A stretch of DNA of 64,000 nt from contig NC_088319.1 of assembly GCF_910592395.1 (NCBI RefSeq), positions 15,438,001 to 15,502,000 of the forward strand, given 5' to 3'. Positions 35,746-48,668 of the stretch are shown in pieces (positions within the stretch are counted from its first letter, which is position 1; each line of letters starts with the position of its first letter). The DNA comes from Lineus longissimus (lineage: Eukaryota; Nemertea; Pilidiophora; Heteronemertea; Lineidae). The notes beneath the pieces were generated by a model that searched no databases, was not told the DNA's origin, and worked only from the letters and a program-made list of their open reading frames with translations. Made by a program: the position numbers and the translations under genes.

Positions 35746-38700
35746 CGACTTACGTATTGAATTTCGTGATAGAAAATCATGTAGAGGATACAAAGGACTA
35801 TTGTATATGTACCGGAAAGAGACACATACACAAGCCGACGGACTAATGGCAGTGATTCTATATGTATCCGTATCCGTACATGAAATGTAGAAAAACAGCA
35901 AGGAGAGAGCACTAAATCCATAGTACCCAGTTTCCAATGGCCAGATTTATTATAGGATTACGAAGACGCAGTGACAGCCCCGCGGCCGGCCGTGCTGATC
36001 TTGGTCTCGCTCCGTTGGGACCCTCAGATTGGACTGTATTATCCCCGACCTCTACGTAACCTAATAAACAAAACCAAGACAATATAGCCTCCCTAAGCCT
36101 CCCATGGCTCAATTAATCTACGAACCCAAGAGAGTTGTTCAGCATAAGAAGACATTGAAGACTTAGTGTGTTATGCACTACACGTGCACTGTGTTGATGC
36201 GTATTTGGTGGCTGAATTGTCATTTCAATCTTTGACGCATTCGTGCAGTGTCAATAAGATCGTGTTGCACGCCATTCCTATCTTATTGCTCAGACATGAA
36301 AGGCAGCTTGTTTACTACAGCAATCCGAGATATTTTGCGGACTAGAGTCGACCAATTTGCTATAGAATAAGCTAAAGAACAATATCTTGATGTATTAAAA
36401 GGCGGTTCTGTCATTTCCCTATAGCACTGTGGCCATAAAACAACCACACACAAAATCTTAGCTCAGTTGAGCATGTGCCACGCAGCAGAACCAAAAATGT
36501 CCTTCATAATTTCATTGCAGCCGCCAGACGCTTATCAGCTCATTTGAAAATGACGCCTACAAGTCTCTTTGTGGCAGCTGCGCTAGAAAATTAAATCAAA
36601 GCATTGACGAGAAAGAACGGAATAGACAGCAAAAGTCAACAGGTGTAGCAGTCAAAAATGTCTCCATGGAAAAAGTGAGAGACCATGTCCATGACCGTCA
36701 ATACCTTGGAGGTAAAAAGAGCATAATTGCTATAGAATTCTTTGTTCCCCGGACGTTCCATCATTGGGCGTTTCAAACTTTTACAACGGCATGCTTCCAC
36801 TAACATCGATGACAAAAGCAATTGCTTTCGAACAGGGTATAGTCTGAGGACGACATGAAATCAGATTTGGATGTCCTTGGAAATCGTGGGGTTCGGCGCG
36901 GGAGTCCACAAGGTGGTCCAAACGAATTCATCCACTATTCGGAACAACAAAGATGCTTGGTCGATCGTAAAGCCAATTCTGGAGAGTCCCCTAGAATATG
37001 CAAATGAATTTCACACCGTCTTTAATATCCTCAAGCAAATACCGGAAATGATATTTGTGGACATCCGGTCAAATTCAAGATGGCGCAAATTGTCAGGAAA
37101 ACTAATTTACCGGGCATGGTCAAAATAATGACTGCGAAGCTTGACTTATTTGGAGAGGGTAATTTGATAAAAGCATTTCGTAAATGCTCCTCGTAACGGT
37201 TATGTCGACGGGGAGAAAAAAACTCGTTACACGACCCAGATCCGTTTTGGTCAGCTTTTACAGTCCTTTTTACAGATAATGGTGAACAAAACATGTACTA
37301 AATGCTCTTTATCTTGGTAATATTTTGAATAAAATAACAAATCTTACGAATTTTCTACATAAAATAAGTTACTAATGTCCCCTGGTCTCCCACAAGACCT
37401 GGCCTAAGTGAAATGGTTGCTATTTATTGCGGATTTCACGACAACGATACATCAAAGAGCCTGATATCGACGCACTGGTAGTGTCCCTGTGGTGGGAACG
37501 GGTGACTGGAGGTCCAAGATAGTATCCGTAATGATCTCACGGACGTCATCTCATTGGTGTATTTGCATGGACTTGATGTGACTGAAACGGGGGAAAACGA
37601 AAGCAGGATGCCGTTTAAAATCTCTCGTTTTCGCTGTACTTAAGTGTAGACTTGTCCAGTAAGTCATTAGTTGCGTCTACAATGAGGCAATAAGGCAAAT
37701 GACAAATTAACGGGAACTGAGAATGATGAGATCTATGGCCTAATATGGAGTGACAACACCTGGACGGCGCACTTTATACATACAGGCAATAATGCTTAAC
37801 AGCAGGTTCTGCCGGTTAATTCTGATCGAAACACGCAGGTCCCTGCCAATAGCAATAACAGCGAGTTATTTCAATCATGATACGGACTCTTATCAAAGAT
37901 GAAAGGTCAGACGAACCGCAGGGCAAGCCCTGTCAATGTGAACCTTTGGTCAAGTACGGCCATCAAGCCTTGCCAAGATGAATCTTAGAGAAGGTCCAGT
38001 CATGCCTTAGGAAAGGTGAACGGGAAAGATGAACCTCAGGGAAAGACAACAGTCCAGGTAAATATAAGGGAAAGTCCGGTCGTGATGAACTTCCGGAAAA
38101 GTCCAGCCACGATATCTTTCTCTCAATAATACGATGTTGGACACCTTAGTTGGACTCGCACACGGCATCTGCCGACGTCATTTCATCTCATCGTCTTAGT
38201 GTCTTTCTGTTGCCTGGTCAACGGCAAATACGCAAGTCGCCGGTTGCCTGCATAAAAGGTAAAAGGTAGTTTCATATACTCGAGAAAGCAACAAGAACAG
38301 GGGAAAAGCCAGTCGACTTCCTTCATCGAGTTTTAACGAGTGGTTGCGGAGCTCACAAACATTACGATAAGGTTTGTTCCAGCTCCAGATCGCAGGGGAC
38401 ATCTAATTAGACGGCATGTAGTCCGCATCCGTGCAGCTGACCCCTAGGCGTCCCTTCCTGTCCATCTCAGACAACGTTAGATCATTAGAAGATTGAAATC
38501 TTCGCCAAGGGGCGAAGGCAAAGCTAACATCATTTTCGCATCACTCCAGGAATTGAAAAAATCGAAATGATGAGACCTCCAAACGGATGAGTGGAAGCGT
38601 AAAAGCAGGGGCTTTGCTTTATGAGCGGATATGACAAAAAGATATGAACCATTTACATGGAGCGCAAACACCTTGATGCTTTTGAAAAGTGAAGCATGGT

Positions 38701-41700
38701 CATGGACATGCATTATACGCTGCGGCCGCCATCGCCAAGTCATTGCATCCTGAGATTCAGAGTGTTATCACTCCTTCGTCAAATACAAATATTTGAAATA
38801 TCGAGAGGCAGAGTATATTGAAAACCACAGGGTCATTGTGCCCACTGTTATGTAATGTGAAGATTGTTGTTAGCGGCCAACGTTTAAGACCTCTTCGCTC
38901 AAAGCGGATTACTTTCCGGTGATACTGAGGTGTTTTTCACCATGAGTCTGAAAGGTAACCTTCAGAAGTCGCCTGCATTCGTTCGAAAATACAACGTCGA
39001 AATAGGAACTATCCGTTTGTAAATTCTCTCTCATTAGAGTAAACCATTCATCGGTCTAATTCTCAAGTTTATACCCCCAAAATATTTTGACACACTCTGT
39101 ATTGATAGGCCAATCATGGAGCACATTTTAGATCATAGGTTGCAGTCAAAGAGGTGGTTTTATTGACGCCTCCGTCACACTTTAATAGCTTCAGAATCGA
39201 ATTCTATTTATTTAATTAGATCGAATTAATTTAATCAGATTTCATTACAAATAATCAAGTGGATTAAATCAAAATTCGAAATTGCTTTGCAAGCGTTGAT
39301 GAAACTTAAGGGTCAAATTAACTCTGCATGTCGTTTAGCTATACCTTTGACGAGTTGATGCTAAGTTGGCCTAATAGTTTTGAAAGCGAAAGAATTTATT
39401 GATGTTCCTAAACAAAGCCCGCCCGCTTTTCAGTGTTCATTCGAAATTCAAGGTTTCCACCTCAAAAGCCAACTAAATGTCAATCAAGCAATTAGTCGAT
39501 AAATAAATCAATCAACGGGGTAACTTACTTACATGAATCGCGTCGACTACGTGGTTAACTTGTGGGACCCATCTTTCACATGGACTTACAATGCTAGGCA
39601 GGTACCGGTACGTTAAATGGGATTCAACATCAATGATTTAAATGCCAGCGAATTTGAGCAATTACTTCTAAAGTTCCATTAGTCGTGTCAGTCAACCTTG
39701 ATGGTAAATTACATGATTGCATGTACATTGCCTGGTGGAATGTACAAAGCTCCGCTGTAGCTAATGGACGAATGATATAGGGTATGATGTCAGTTTCTCA
39801 AAGTCAACTGTATAGTCCATTCCATGAGTAGTTGGCACATCATGCAAAGAAGACTATAAGATAGCTTCGTTGGCAAATTTGTTAGTTTACTCAGCACTCA
39901 CGTTTGTTGGTCTTGAGCACGATAGCAACTAACGCATCACCAAGAATTCCAACGAGCGTGTTTAATCGACACGATGAAATATCCACAGCCACTTGAGGCC
40001 CTTTTTGCGTGTAGTGCCGACCACAAATGGGTGGAGTTCAAGTCTAAACTAGAATCAGACTTTATGCCACTTTTATGATGGATGGAAGGAAATGACGATG
40101 TGTGAGAAATTTTGAAATTGTGACGCTCGTTTGGTTGAGACCAGTAAGTTGTATACATGACATGATATACCCAAGAGGCTCATATCAATACATCCTTGCG
40201 CTCTCCTTTGGTTGGAGTGTTTATACACTTACCAAACAGAAATAAAACCATCGCGAATTAGGAAAAGAACTCGTGCTATTGAAAGAGATACTGGATTGAA
40301 TTGACGAGGCCCCGGGGAGCAGTCCCATCACTTTCGGCGAGCTCGATTGCCAGATACACACGATGTGATCTTTCGCTTTGCTATAGATTCCTTTATTGTC
40401 TCACAGTATCGAACTCGTGGAATCAACAGAAGAATCAGCGAAATACAATGGAATCTTCTTTACGGAAGAGTCGCTACCAAATTTTTCATTTTGAAAGATG
40501 GAGTATCACGGTGCCCAATCAAAGGAATGAATATACATGTATACCGGTTACAGGCCACAATAGACTCGCCCAATTCTTCTCTCAAATGACTTTTAGAGGG
40601 GTGTTATACACTCCCTACACCCCTCAGTTTCACAGATTCAATTGAATGGTTATACTCCTTACGGCCCAGAACCAACTCGACGGAGTCTTTTCTCAAACGA
40701 ACCTCTATTTTATCGGACACAAATAGCGTGATCGGCTGCGATCGGTCCAGCGAGACAACTGCTTGACTGCAGCACCCAGCCCACGCGCAGACTGCAGATT
40801 CTAGTCGCGGGGCGGGTTTAAATTTGTACAAATGTGCTTCTTGGCACAATCTCACGAAGACCAGAGGCATTCCGCTATGGGTCGATGGATTCACCATGTA
40901 CCATTGACCGGTTTCTGATCTCATTAAGATAAACTTTGGCGGACAGGTATCGGGTATAGAGTATACAAGTCACTCCTGTCCACTTTTCAAAACTCACTCA
41001 TTTCAACCACTCACCATCATATTAGTGGCAACTTTTTACTCTCGTGATACTTAACGCGCGACAATAAGCTCGCAACGGACATTTAGCCTTGTAGTGATTG
41101 AGAATATTCGATTAGTTTGTCCACGCAATCGTTTGAAATTCACGATTGAGAGTATGTGTGGATACTGAAGCGTAGGTTGAAGATAACTCTACAACCTCCC
41201 GATGAAAACTCTTCATCGAAAACTTAAATGAAGCAACACATTGACTTTCAGCAGTTGGCTTGACTTCTCTCCATCTTCAGCGCTTTCCAAGGTAAACACA
41301 TGGCCACCTGTTCCTCACTATTCTCACTTTGAGCTTAACGATTTCAACATTTCACAACATGGTGCCACTTTATCAAGTTAACTTTGACGGTTGTGGTGAG
41401 AAACGAACTATTACCTTTAGCCCAACATGCAAGGTTGATCAAGGTTTATGGGCCCTTGCTTTGGTATGTTTGAATATGACCCTTCAGACATTTAGATACT
41501 GAGTATGTTTGATTATAGATAACCGCTACAGTTGGCACATTTGGATACAATGTACATGTATAATGATAAAACTGTCAATCCGATGGTCAGTCATTTGTTT
41601 GATGGCGACGTGATTTGCTTCACTTGACAATCCAGATTTTCATAGACAGGAAAACAGTTATGCCTACAACCATGCCCAGAGCGAGTCAACTGAAAGTACG

Positions 41701-44644
41701 GAGAGATGTATGGCAGAATACCCTGCACGGAGATCTCGCTGTCTGATGTTCCTTCGTTAGTGAAGAAGGTCCCGATATCACCACAATACCGCGCGAGCTA
41801 AGAAACCGACTGTTATATCCAATTGAAAGCTCGGTGAGAGGATGATTACGAACTCACCACCAAGCATGCAAGAATGCTAACTTACTTTGTCTAATTAGCA
41901 AATCGCTAAGGATAATAAACTAACCACGCGTCAGACTTCTAAAGGATGATGGCCACAGTTCCGACAGTAATTACGGCCATAATTAACGCGAAATTCTAAT
42001 TAACCGAGGTGTTTGAAGAAATTATCTGTCACGAAATACGTGTCGCTCTCAGGTTAGTACTATTGCGTGGAACATGAAAACTTGGTAAAGGCAATGAGAA
42101 TCGAATCAGGTGTCCGAGTCGTTATTGTTGCTGATCAAACAGCAAGGCTTTTCAAGTACGGCTTGGGCGGCGAGAAAACAAATGATGTCCAATTCCATAG
42201 GGCTAATGATTTTAAGACAGTTGTATGTCCCGAAGATGGGCGAGTGTAAGGTTTCACCCTGCTAAGACATTCTGACAAAATAATATTTTTGCCTCCTTTT
42301 AAACCAGTTTCTTGGTTTTGATCGTTTCACTCCAATATACTGGATATCTTTCTTACAAACTTAATGGTAACTGCAGTGATAATCCCACATAACCGTAATC
42401 CATTCATCTCCAAGCCCTTCTTACCAATCCGGTCTATATTGCTGCTTAATCGAATGACCTTATCGAGCCAAAGTCAACCCGGTGACAATAGAACGCGATC
42501 CATCTCACATGAGATTTGGAGGAGGGATGATTGGAGTGTCCCCGGCATATTGTGCGGGGTTAATTATTTACTTTCGTCTGGTCCGTGAGGGGACAACCGG
42601 GGCGAGAGAATTCAATGGTGGCGTCGTAATGGACATCTGCGCGGTGTGCCGGAACAAACCATGGGGAGGTTGAGCTGTTATCTTCAGTGGCATCAGCCTC
42701 GCCTTTTCGGCCATTGAATTACTCAGCACTAGAAGTAAGCCACATCTTCGGTGGTAAGGTAAATACACAATACATGTTTGTGACTATGATCATGGACTTA
42801 AAGGACAGCCATAATAGTTCAGTTTCCGTCACGTTTCGTAAGGTGGCTTGTGAAAAACCCCAAAGGGTTTTTCTTCCCTGGGATACCTCTATAGGGGTGG
42901 AGATTTGGAGATTTGAAAAACCTTTATGTTTAAGAGGCTCCATCAGCCAGATAAAACCCTCCTCGCTTTCAGATTACTCTTTTTTTCTTAGTGATTAACC
43001 ACACAAGGAAATCGGGCGTCCGCCTGGTAATTCTGATAAATAGCCGGAAAGCACTCACCGGCATGGAACCCTTACCACATAAGCTGCTTGTCCCATACCC
43101 ATATTTTCTGGATGTCATGCCAGAGAAGGGATCAGGAGGACGTTACTAATTCATGTCATTGGCTTTGTCATGTTAAATAACAGCTGAGGCGACGTCATTC
43201 ATCTGATGAAGGTGGGAAGTAACTCGTGCTTGAGTTGCATGCTTCATTCCCGAAATGGTACGTGCACAATCTGAGCCCTGACCTGGCCGATCCCTGGTTC
43301 AGGGGTCACCAGGATATCACCCAGTCTAAGTCAGTTCTTTGGTTTGTACAGTGTGAAGCTCGTTCCTAGGGCACAATAAGTGTACACGGAATGCTATCTA
43401 AACGTTAGAGGGACCACAATTTGGAACGAGATTGATGGATGTTGTCCCCCGAACCGGAACAAGTACACATTGTTTCAGACAATACATTTCATTCATGTCA
43501 CCTTGGCCCGTTATAAACTCTTGATACTCAAATGCGGCAAATTCGATCGAAATGTCACACAAGCTACAGAATCAATAACCGTAAGTCAATATCCCCAGGA
43601 GCGATGACCCAAGATGTGCAGCAATGATGTGCATTTCAGCAAGAAATCGACAAATAGTTAATTACATACCTCAAATACATTGTAATACTTTATTAAGAAG
43701 TATGTTTATTGTTATTTTTTATCCGAATACGTCACTTATAAGTAAATGTCACTGTGGGGAACACGGCAGGGCATTAAGGTCATGATATTTTCGATCTTTG
43801 GTCACGTCCGAAGGTTGGGAGGTTGGAAACAACAACTTATCTCGGATCCTTATGCATAAACGGATAAAACTCTGTAGAAACGAACCTTGTGTACATTTCA
43901 ATCCGTTTACGTATCAGGAACCGTGATAAGTCAGATCTCAACCTCCTTTCTGATGCTCATATCTCATTTCGCACGTATAGCCCTTTACCAAGTTGGCCTG
44001 GTGTGTGCATGTAGTGGAGCCCTACTCACAGTCAAACCTTGAGTTACAGTTGGATCTAGAACGAAAGGTTGGTGTCGACCTTGATCGGTATCGCAAACAA
44101 TAATGATTTGATGGGATTTATGTGTTGTGTCTTTGCGAGCATCGATCGATGATGTTCGGGTGGTAGTGGAAGCTCTCTCCTTTTCAGCCTGAAACCAAGC
44201 CCGGATACGCTGATCCTTCTAAAACATCTAAAAAAAGTACACGACATCGACTTTGCATTGAGTATCAAACTAGAAAAGTTTTTTCCACTCCAAAAGCGTA
44301 GAAATCTGCTCCTGCGATATTCTTCCCAAACTCGAACTACTCAAAACAACAAATGGATTCACTGAAAACCTTTTAAATTCCTTTGCTGGAGTGATATTGT
44401 CATCATGGTGTATATATGAGATGGTGCAAAAATGTAAGCTACGTGGAAATAACGAATAGGTTTGTCATCCACTCAAGAAATCTGATACGTTTTTTTCCCG
44501 TTAACCTATCACTATGCAAATATGACTGCTCCTCAACGCCAAAATAATATGTTTTTTCTCGTGTGTAACAAAATCTCGCCGCGTTGCTAGTAATAAAATA
44601 ACTGTTCTTCTTGACAGGATGATACCAGTCATATTGGTCCCCGC
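35746..44644. other. Probable intron of the neuropeptide gene (right part)
   Basis: No exon of a known family is recognised over about 9 kb. Several open frames of 75-120 residues exist (such as 40604-40924, minus, 106 residues), but none has a domain motif, signal peptide or neighbouring splice-compatible exon I can defend. Confidence 0.45.
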
Positions 44645-44660
44645 GGGGGGGGGGGGGGGG
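44645..44660. repeat. 16-base G run
   Basis: A homopolymer of 16 G about 370 bp from the putative signal-peptide exon, in its first intron. Confidence 0.9.
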
Positions 44661-45031
44661 CATGGACAGTTTTGTTTTCCGCAAAGGCACGGAAAAAGTC
44701 GGAGGCAAGACATGGCGCGTTGGGGCACAATATGCAATGTTCCTTCTTGACTTCGCCTTTAACTATTTGTCAAGCTGCGGATGATGAAGCAATTACATCG
44801 TCGTCATCAGAAACTCGTGCAGCCCGGAGGACAAAGTCGATTTGAACCAGTGATTCGGTAGATATTGAGGTAAGCTTTTGTCATAGGCATTGCTTTAGAG
44901 CGGCCAGATTACCAGTTAATCCCACATCCAGAGCCCCCGTTTCAGAATCTCAAGGGACAGGGTTTAAGTGGTGTTGGCCACAGGAAGGAAAAGATTGGAA
45001 CTAAATTACATATCTGGGTAATGATACTCAC

Positions 45032-45109
45032 CCTATGCTCCTTTGCCTTCTCCGCTCTGTTAAGAGTCACGCATATCAACACAAAAAGGCAAAGCACCCT
45101 CATATTCAT
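45032..45109 (-). CDS. Putative signal-peptide exon of the neuropeptide precursor
   Basis: Starting at ATG 45109, this exon encodes 26 residues: MNM, a hydrophobic core (RVLCLFVLICVTL) and NRAEKAKEHR. This is a typical short secretion signal, with possible cleavage after NRA. It ends at AGG followed by a consensus donor (GTGAGT, GT at 45031-45030) in phase 0, which is exactly the phase needed by the acceptor of the main neuropeptide exon at 20797. An in-frame stop lies upstream at 45143-45145, so the exon holds the true start. A second ATG at 45103 is an alternative. Joined to the main exon it gives an 898-residue precursor with a 24.2-kb intron. The pairing is inference. An unseen small exon between them, or a different partner gene, remains possible. 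Confidence 0.55.
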
Positions 45110-47691
45110 GACGTGGTCCGCCAAAGTTATGTCTTTAAGTCCTTATTCCACCGACCAGACGATAAATCGCTTATCTCATATAACGATATCCAAAACGAAA
45201 AGCTTCAGCGCTTCATATAAGTTTGTCAGTCCGCAGGTTTTCTTTGATAGCTGCAATATCGTGAGAAAACTGAACTGGGACGAACCGCAAGGTGTTTCTC
45301 AGAGTGCCTTTAACAATTTAACTTTCTCCCGGCTTCTTCAACAGTTCGCAGGTTTCTATCACAAATTCCCGATCGTTTTTCGACCGACGAAACTCCGACG
45401 CTTAGTGTCACGTGATTACGTTCCCAACGTCAAGATGCGTTTGTCAGACAAGCAATCCTTCACTCTCCGTTATCAGAGTCAGTGCAGCTTTGACTATAGT
45501 CTTCCTTGTTTTTGATCACTGCTGCTCTGGAGCGTTTCCAATGAAATCATTGGCAAAAGAGTTGCTATTCAGGCGGTGTTGTTGATCAACGTCAAGATTT
45601 TTGCAATCAGAAAGTAGCTTACACCAATATCACGTGCACAGACTTTTGGGCGATTTGGTGGTGAAAAGTCCGATATGACCAAATTGCAGTCTTAGACAAA
45701 ATGTTAGAGTATATCAGGTTGGTTTGATAGAATATCCCGGACGTTGGTCAGTACGCATTCCTCATGACGATGTTATCAGCCCTCTCTCTGTTTTGGCACT
45801 CCCTTCTCTCATATGACAAATGCCTTGGCATTCATGCTTTCTGCACATTGGCAATCTCTATAGCTGTATTTCTGAAAATATCTGATGACTTCTTTTTTTA
45901 ACCCGGGCAATTTTTAATGGTAAAGTTTTTGATGTTTGCTACTTTTTGCGCAGCGGAATAACACGGATAAGCTGCTTCTAGTTAGCGGTGCGAGTGTTTT
46001 TTGTAAAAAGAGAAACGCGTTCTCTTGGGAAGGTACCAACACCAACATGATGCTATTCGCCATTTCTAATCAGATTTGCGGTGCTAGATGCGAAATGATT
46101 TCTTCGATGTTTACATTTCGCACTTTGAAGTTTAAATTGACTTAAATTCGGCGTTAGGTATGGCACTCTCTGTGGCAAATAGAGAGGGTTCGTACCATGG
46201 CGGCACGTTTTGGCAGCTTTGACCCGACGAGATGCGATATCATTTTTGTAGTCGATGGATAACAGGTCCTTTACTGTTGTTCTAAGATAAGTGTAGAAAC
46301 AGGGACGGATTTCGGCCGGTTCCCCAGACCAAGATTCCAGTGTGTCTACTCATACACGCATATAAGATTCCTCCAACAAAATATTAATATCACCATATAT
46401 ACGATGTCGAGCGTTTGTCAAGGACTGGTCGGGTGCCGGGAGCTTGGAGGCCTCAACTCATATATGACTGTGTCAGGTATGACATAATTAGATCAGTTTT
46501 AATCAGAAATAATCAAAGTTTGATACGATGGTGGAATTACTCCGGTCGTGTGGTGAGGTTTCTTGTAGTGGATTTGGGCTTAGATTTGATTAGTTATCAA
46601 AGCAAAACTAATAGAATTTCAGGTGTTTTGACAGTATGTGATGTGGTAGTTCCTTATCACGGGTCACGGCAAAGCTGTCTCGACTTAAGAGCCATCCACA
46701 TCAATGAGGGCAACTCTTAGTAACGGAAACACTCAAAAACGTTCACCGAAACACCGTATACACACGTACGCGTGTATTTCATGAGGGCTGTTGATGGAAG
46801 TCGAATGTTTAAACGGGTCAGCCATCTCAAAGGGTACTTTTATTTTCGAACCAATAACACATATGAAATGCAACAACACGTATTAGTTTATACATGATTT
46901 TATTATAAGCATTAAATCTACATCTTTCTGTAGTTTAGTACATCACAGGCATTGCATGCAAATATGAATGTATACAGTATATAAAGTTCAATCTGAACAC
47001 CAGTCAAAGTGGTCCACTTCCAATAAACGTAACTCATAATATCAGCCCACATTATTCGGAGGAAATAAATACTCTAATTGTTTCACCTTATGGAAATGGA
47101 CAAGCCATTAAATTCTTCAAATTTTTCATGTTACATAATGATTGACTGCAGTAATAAATGACTACCGTAATGAACACCAAAAGTGTTGCATATGCAGGAC
47201 ACGGTCAATACCAACAGGAGTCATTGTTCAGTTCAAAGGGTGAACTCTCCGTACAAACTATCAGCAGAGGGAAAATAACTTGGCATTTGTTTCAAGTTTC
47301 GACACAACTTTTTTGAAACACTCTGTACTGCTTGCTTCCAACACACACTGACCTCTACCTCTATGAACTCTTGAATACTTTGTTTGATACTAGGTCAAGG
47401 CCCAGTTGCTCAATCAGCGCTCGAGACAAACGCCAGCTGGGCGTCTCATTTAGTAAATTTCATTTACATGCACAGTAGCATCGTTAGGCCTTAACGTCAA
47501 CGTTACTAATAAAAGTATTTAGGCAGCTTGAGCAACCGGGCCATGGTTGGTTCCTTCCAAAAAATTCCAATTTTGTCAATACCTCGTGATACATTTCAAC
47601 AATGATGTTGTGTACACTCGAAGTAACTACAGTATGTACATTATAAAAGTGCCAAAATGTCATCGATCGTGCATATTTATAGGCACGTTAT
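45110..47691. other. Intergenic stretch upstream of the putative neuropeptide start
   Basis: A plus-strand open frame of 164 residues at 45021-45515 overlaps the signal-peptide exon in antisense. It shows no family motif, and a frame of this size is only mildly unexpected by chance in 64 kb. No other gene is recognised. Confidence 0.45.
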
Positions 47692-47697
47692 TTTATT
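47692..47697 (-). terminator. Candidate polyadenylation signal of the phosphatase gene
   Basis: AATAAA on the minus strand about 845 nt past the stop codon at 48542. It is chosen only as the nearest canonical hexamer found by eye. Confidence 0.25.
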
Positions 47698-48541
47698 TCA
47701 GGCGAACCACATGTAAGCAAGTAACGGTATATGTGCTCTTAAAGTAGGCCTAACCAGACGTGCTATTGGCCGATTTACTCAGAATGGTAAAATGGCATAT
47801 GAAGCGTTTTGCATGACACAAATGAAGCTGGCGTATATGCCCGTATTTTTTAAGAATTCTTATTACGACAACCCTTTCGTTCAGTCACCGATAAGTGTGG
47901 CATTTACTTTTTTTTAAATCCCATATATCAAGAATATTTTTTACGGTATTTACATGCGTACAATGTAATGTACACAATCATGTACCTACATGTGTTCATT
48001 CATAAAGGGATAAGCCATTCGTGCTTATTGTATTTACTGGCGTTTTAAAGGGAGAATTAAGGCTGAGCGCTGTGATTTATGCGGACAGACGGACTCGTAC
48101 CACGGTTAGGTAGAAATTCAGATGATTTTTCCGTCAGTTGTCGTTGCATTGAGAACTACACGTAGAGTACAGCAAGTGGTAACCATCACTCAAATGGTAC
48201 AAAATCGCATTCTCTCTATTCCCCCTTGAAAACACCCGAATCGCCTCACCTTGGTCCCAATAAAACACAATATCTGGAAGATCTGTATCACGAATTCTAA
48301 AAGGTCTTTGACACAAAAAAGAGGTTTTAAATGGAAAATACATTCGGCTTCGTTTTGACCGCAGCGGTTCTTGGTCTTAATTCCTAGTCCTTAAACCCAG
48401 CCTGGAGCAAGGTTGCCGTCTGTATGTTTTACGAGCGGATGCTTCTTCACAATTGTTATCGCGCTAGAAAACGGTAAAAAAAACAAGTGTTGTGGCATGT
48501 TAAGAGAGAGAAACCCCACAAACATCCGTATCCATTGAACA

Positions 48542-48668
48542 CTACTTCTTCTTCTTGGGGATGGCGAGCTTTCCCCTGGACCGACTTTTCGATTCTGCCT
48601 TGGCATCTCCATTCTGTGCAGGCCGAGCTTTTCGAGTGATATTCTCATAGACAGGTTCTGCCTGGTTC
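48542..48668 (-). CDS. PTPN11: Phosphatase exon 12: C-terminal tail
   Basis: Acceptor TTATTTGTAG. It encodes [16 protein letters not shown], a basic/serine stretch (KSRSRGK) and KKKK, then TAG at 48544-48542. VYENI corresponds to the YENV site around human Y580. The tail is short and ends in lysines, unlike the proline-rich human tail. Confidence 0.9.

Noticed and set aside
35940..36060. GC-rich block suspected as 5S rRNA
   Set aside because: The conserved 5S internal control elements are not present.
40604..40924. 106-residue minus-strand frame beginning MRSETGQWYMVNP
   Set aside because: It looked exon-like because of its mixed composition, but I could not tie it to a family or find good splice partners.
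45021..45515. 164-residue plus-strand frame
   Set aside because: It has no domain or repeat. A frame of this length is only mildly surprising by chance in this much sequence, and it lies antisense to the putative signal-peptide exon.
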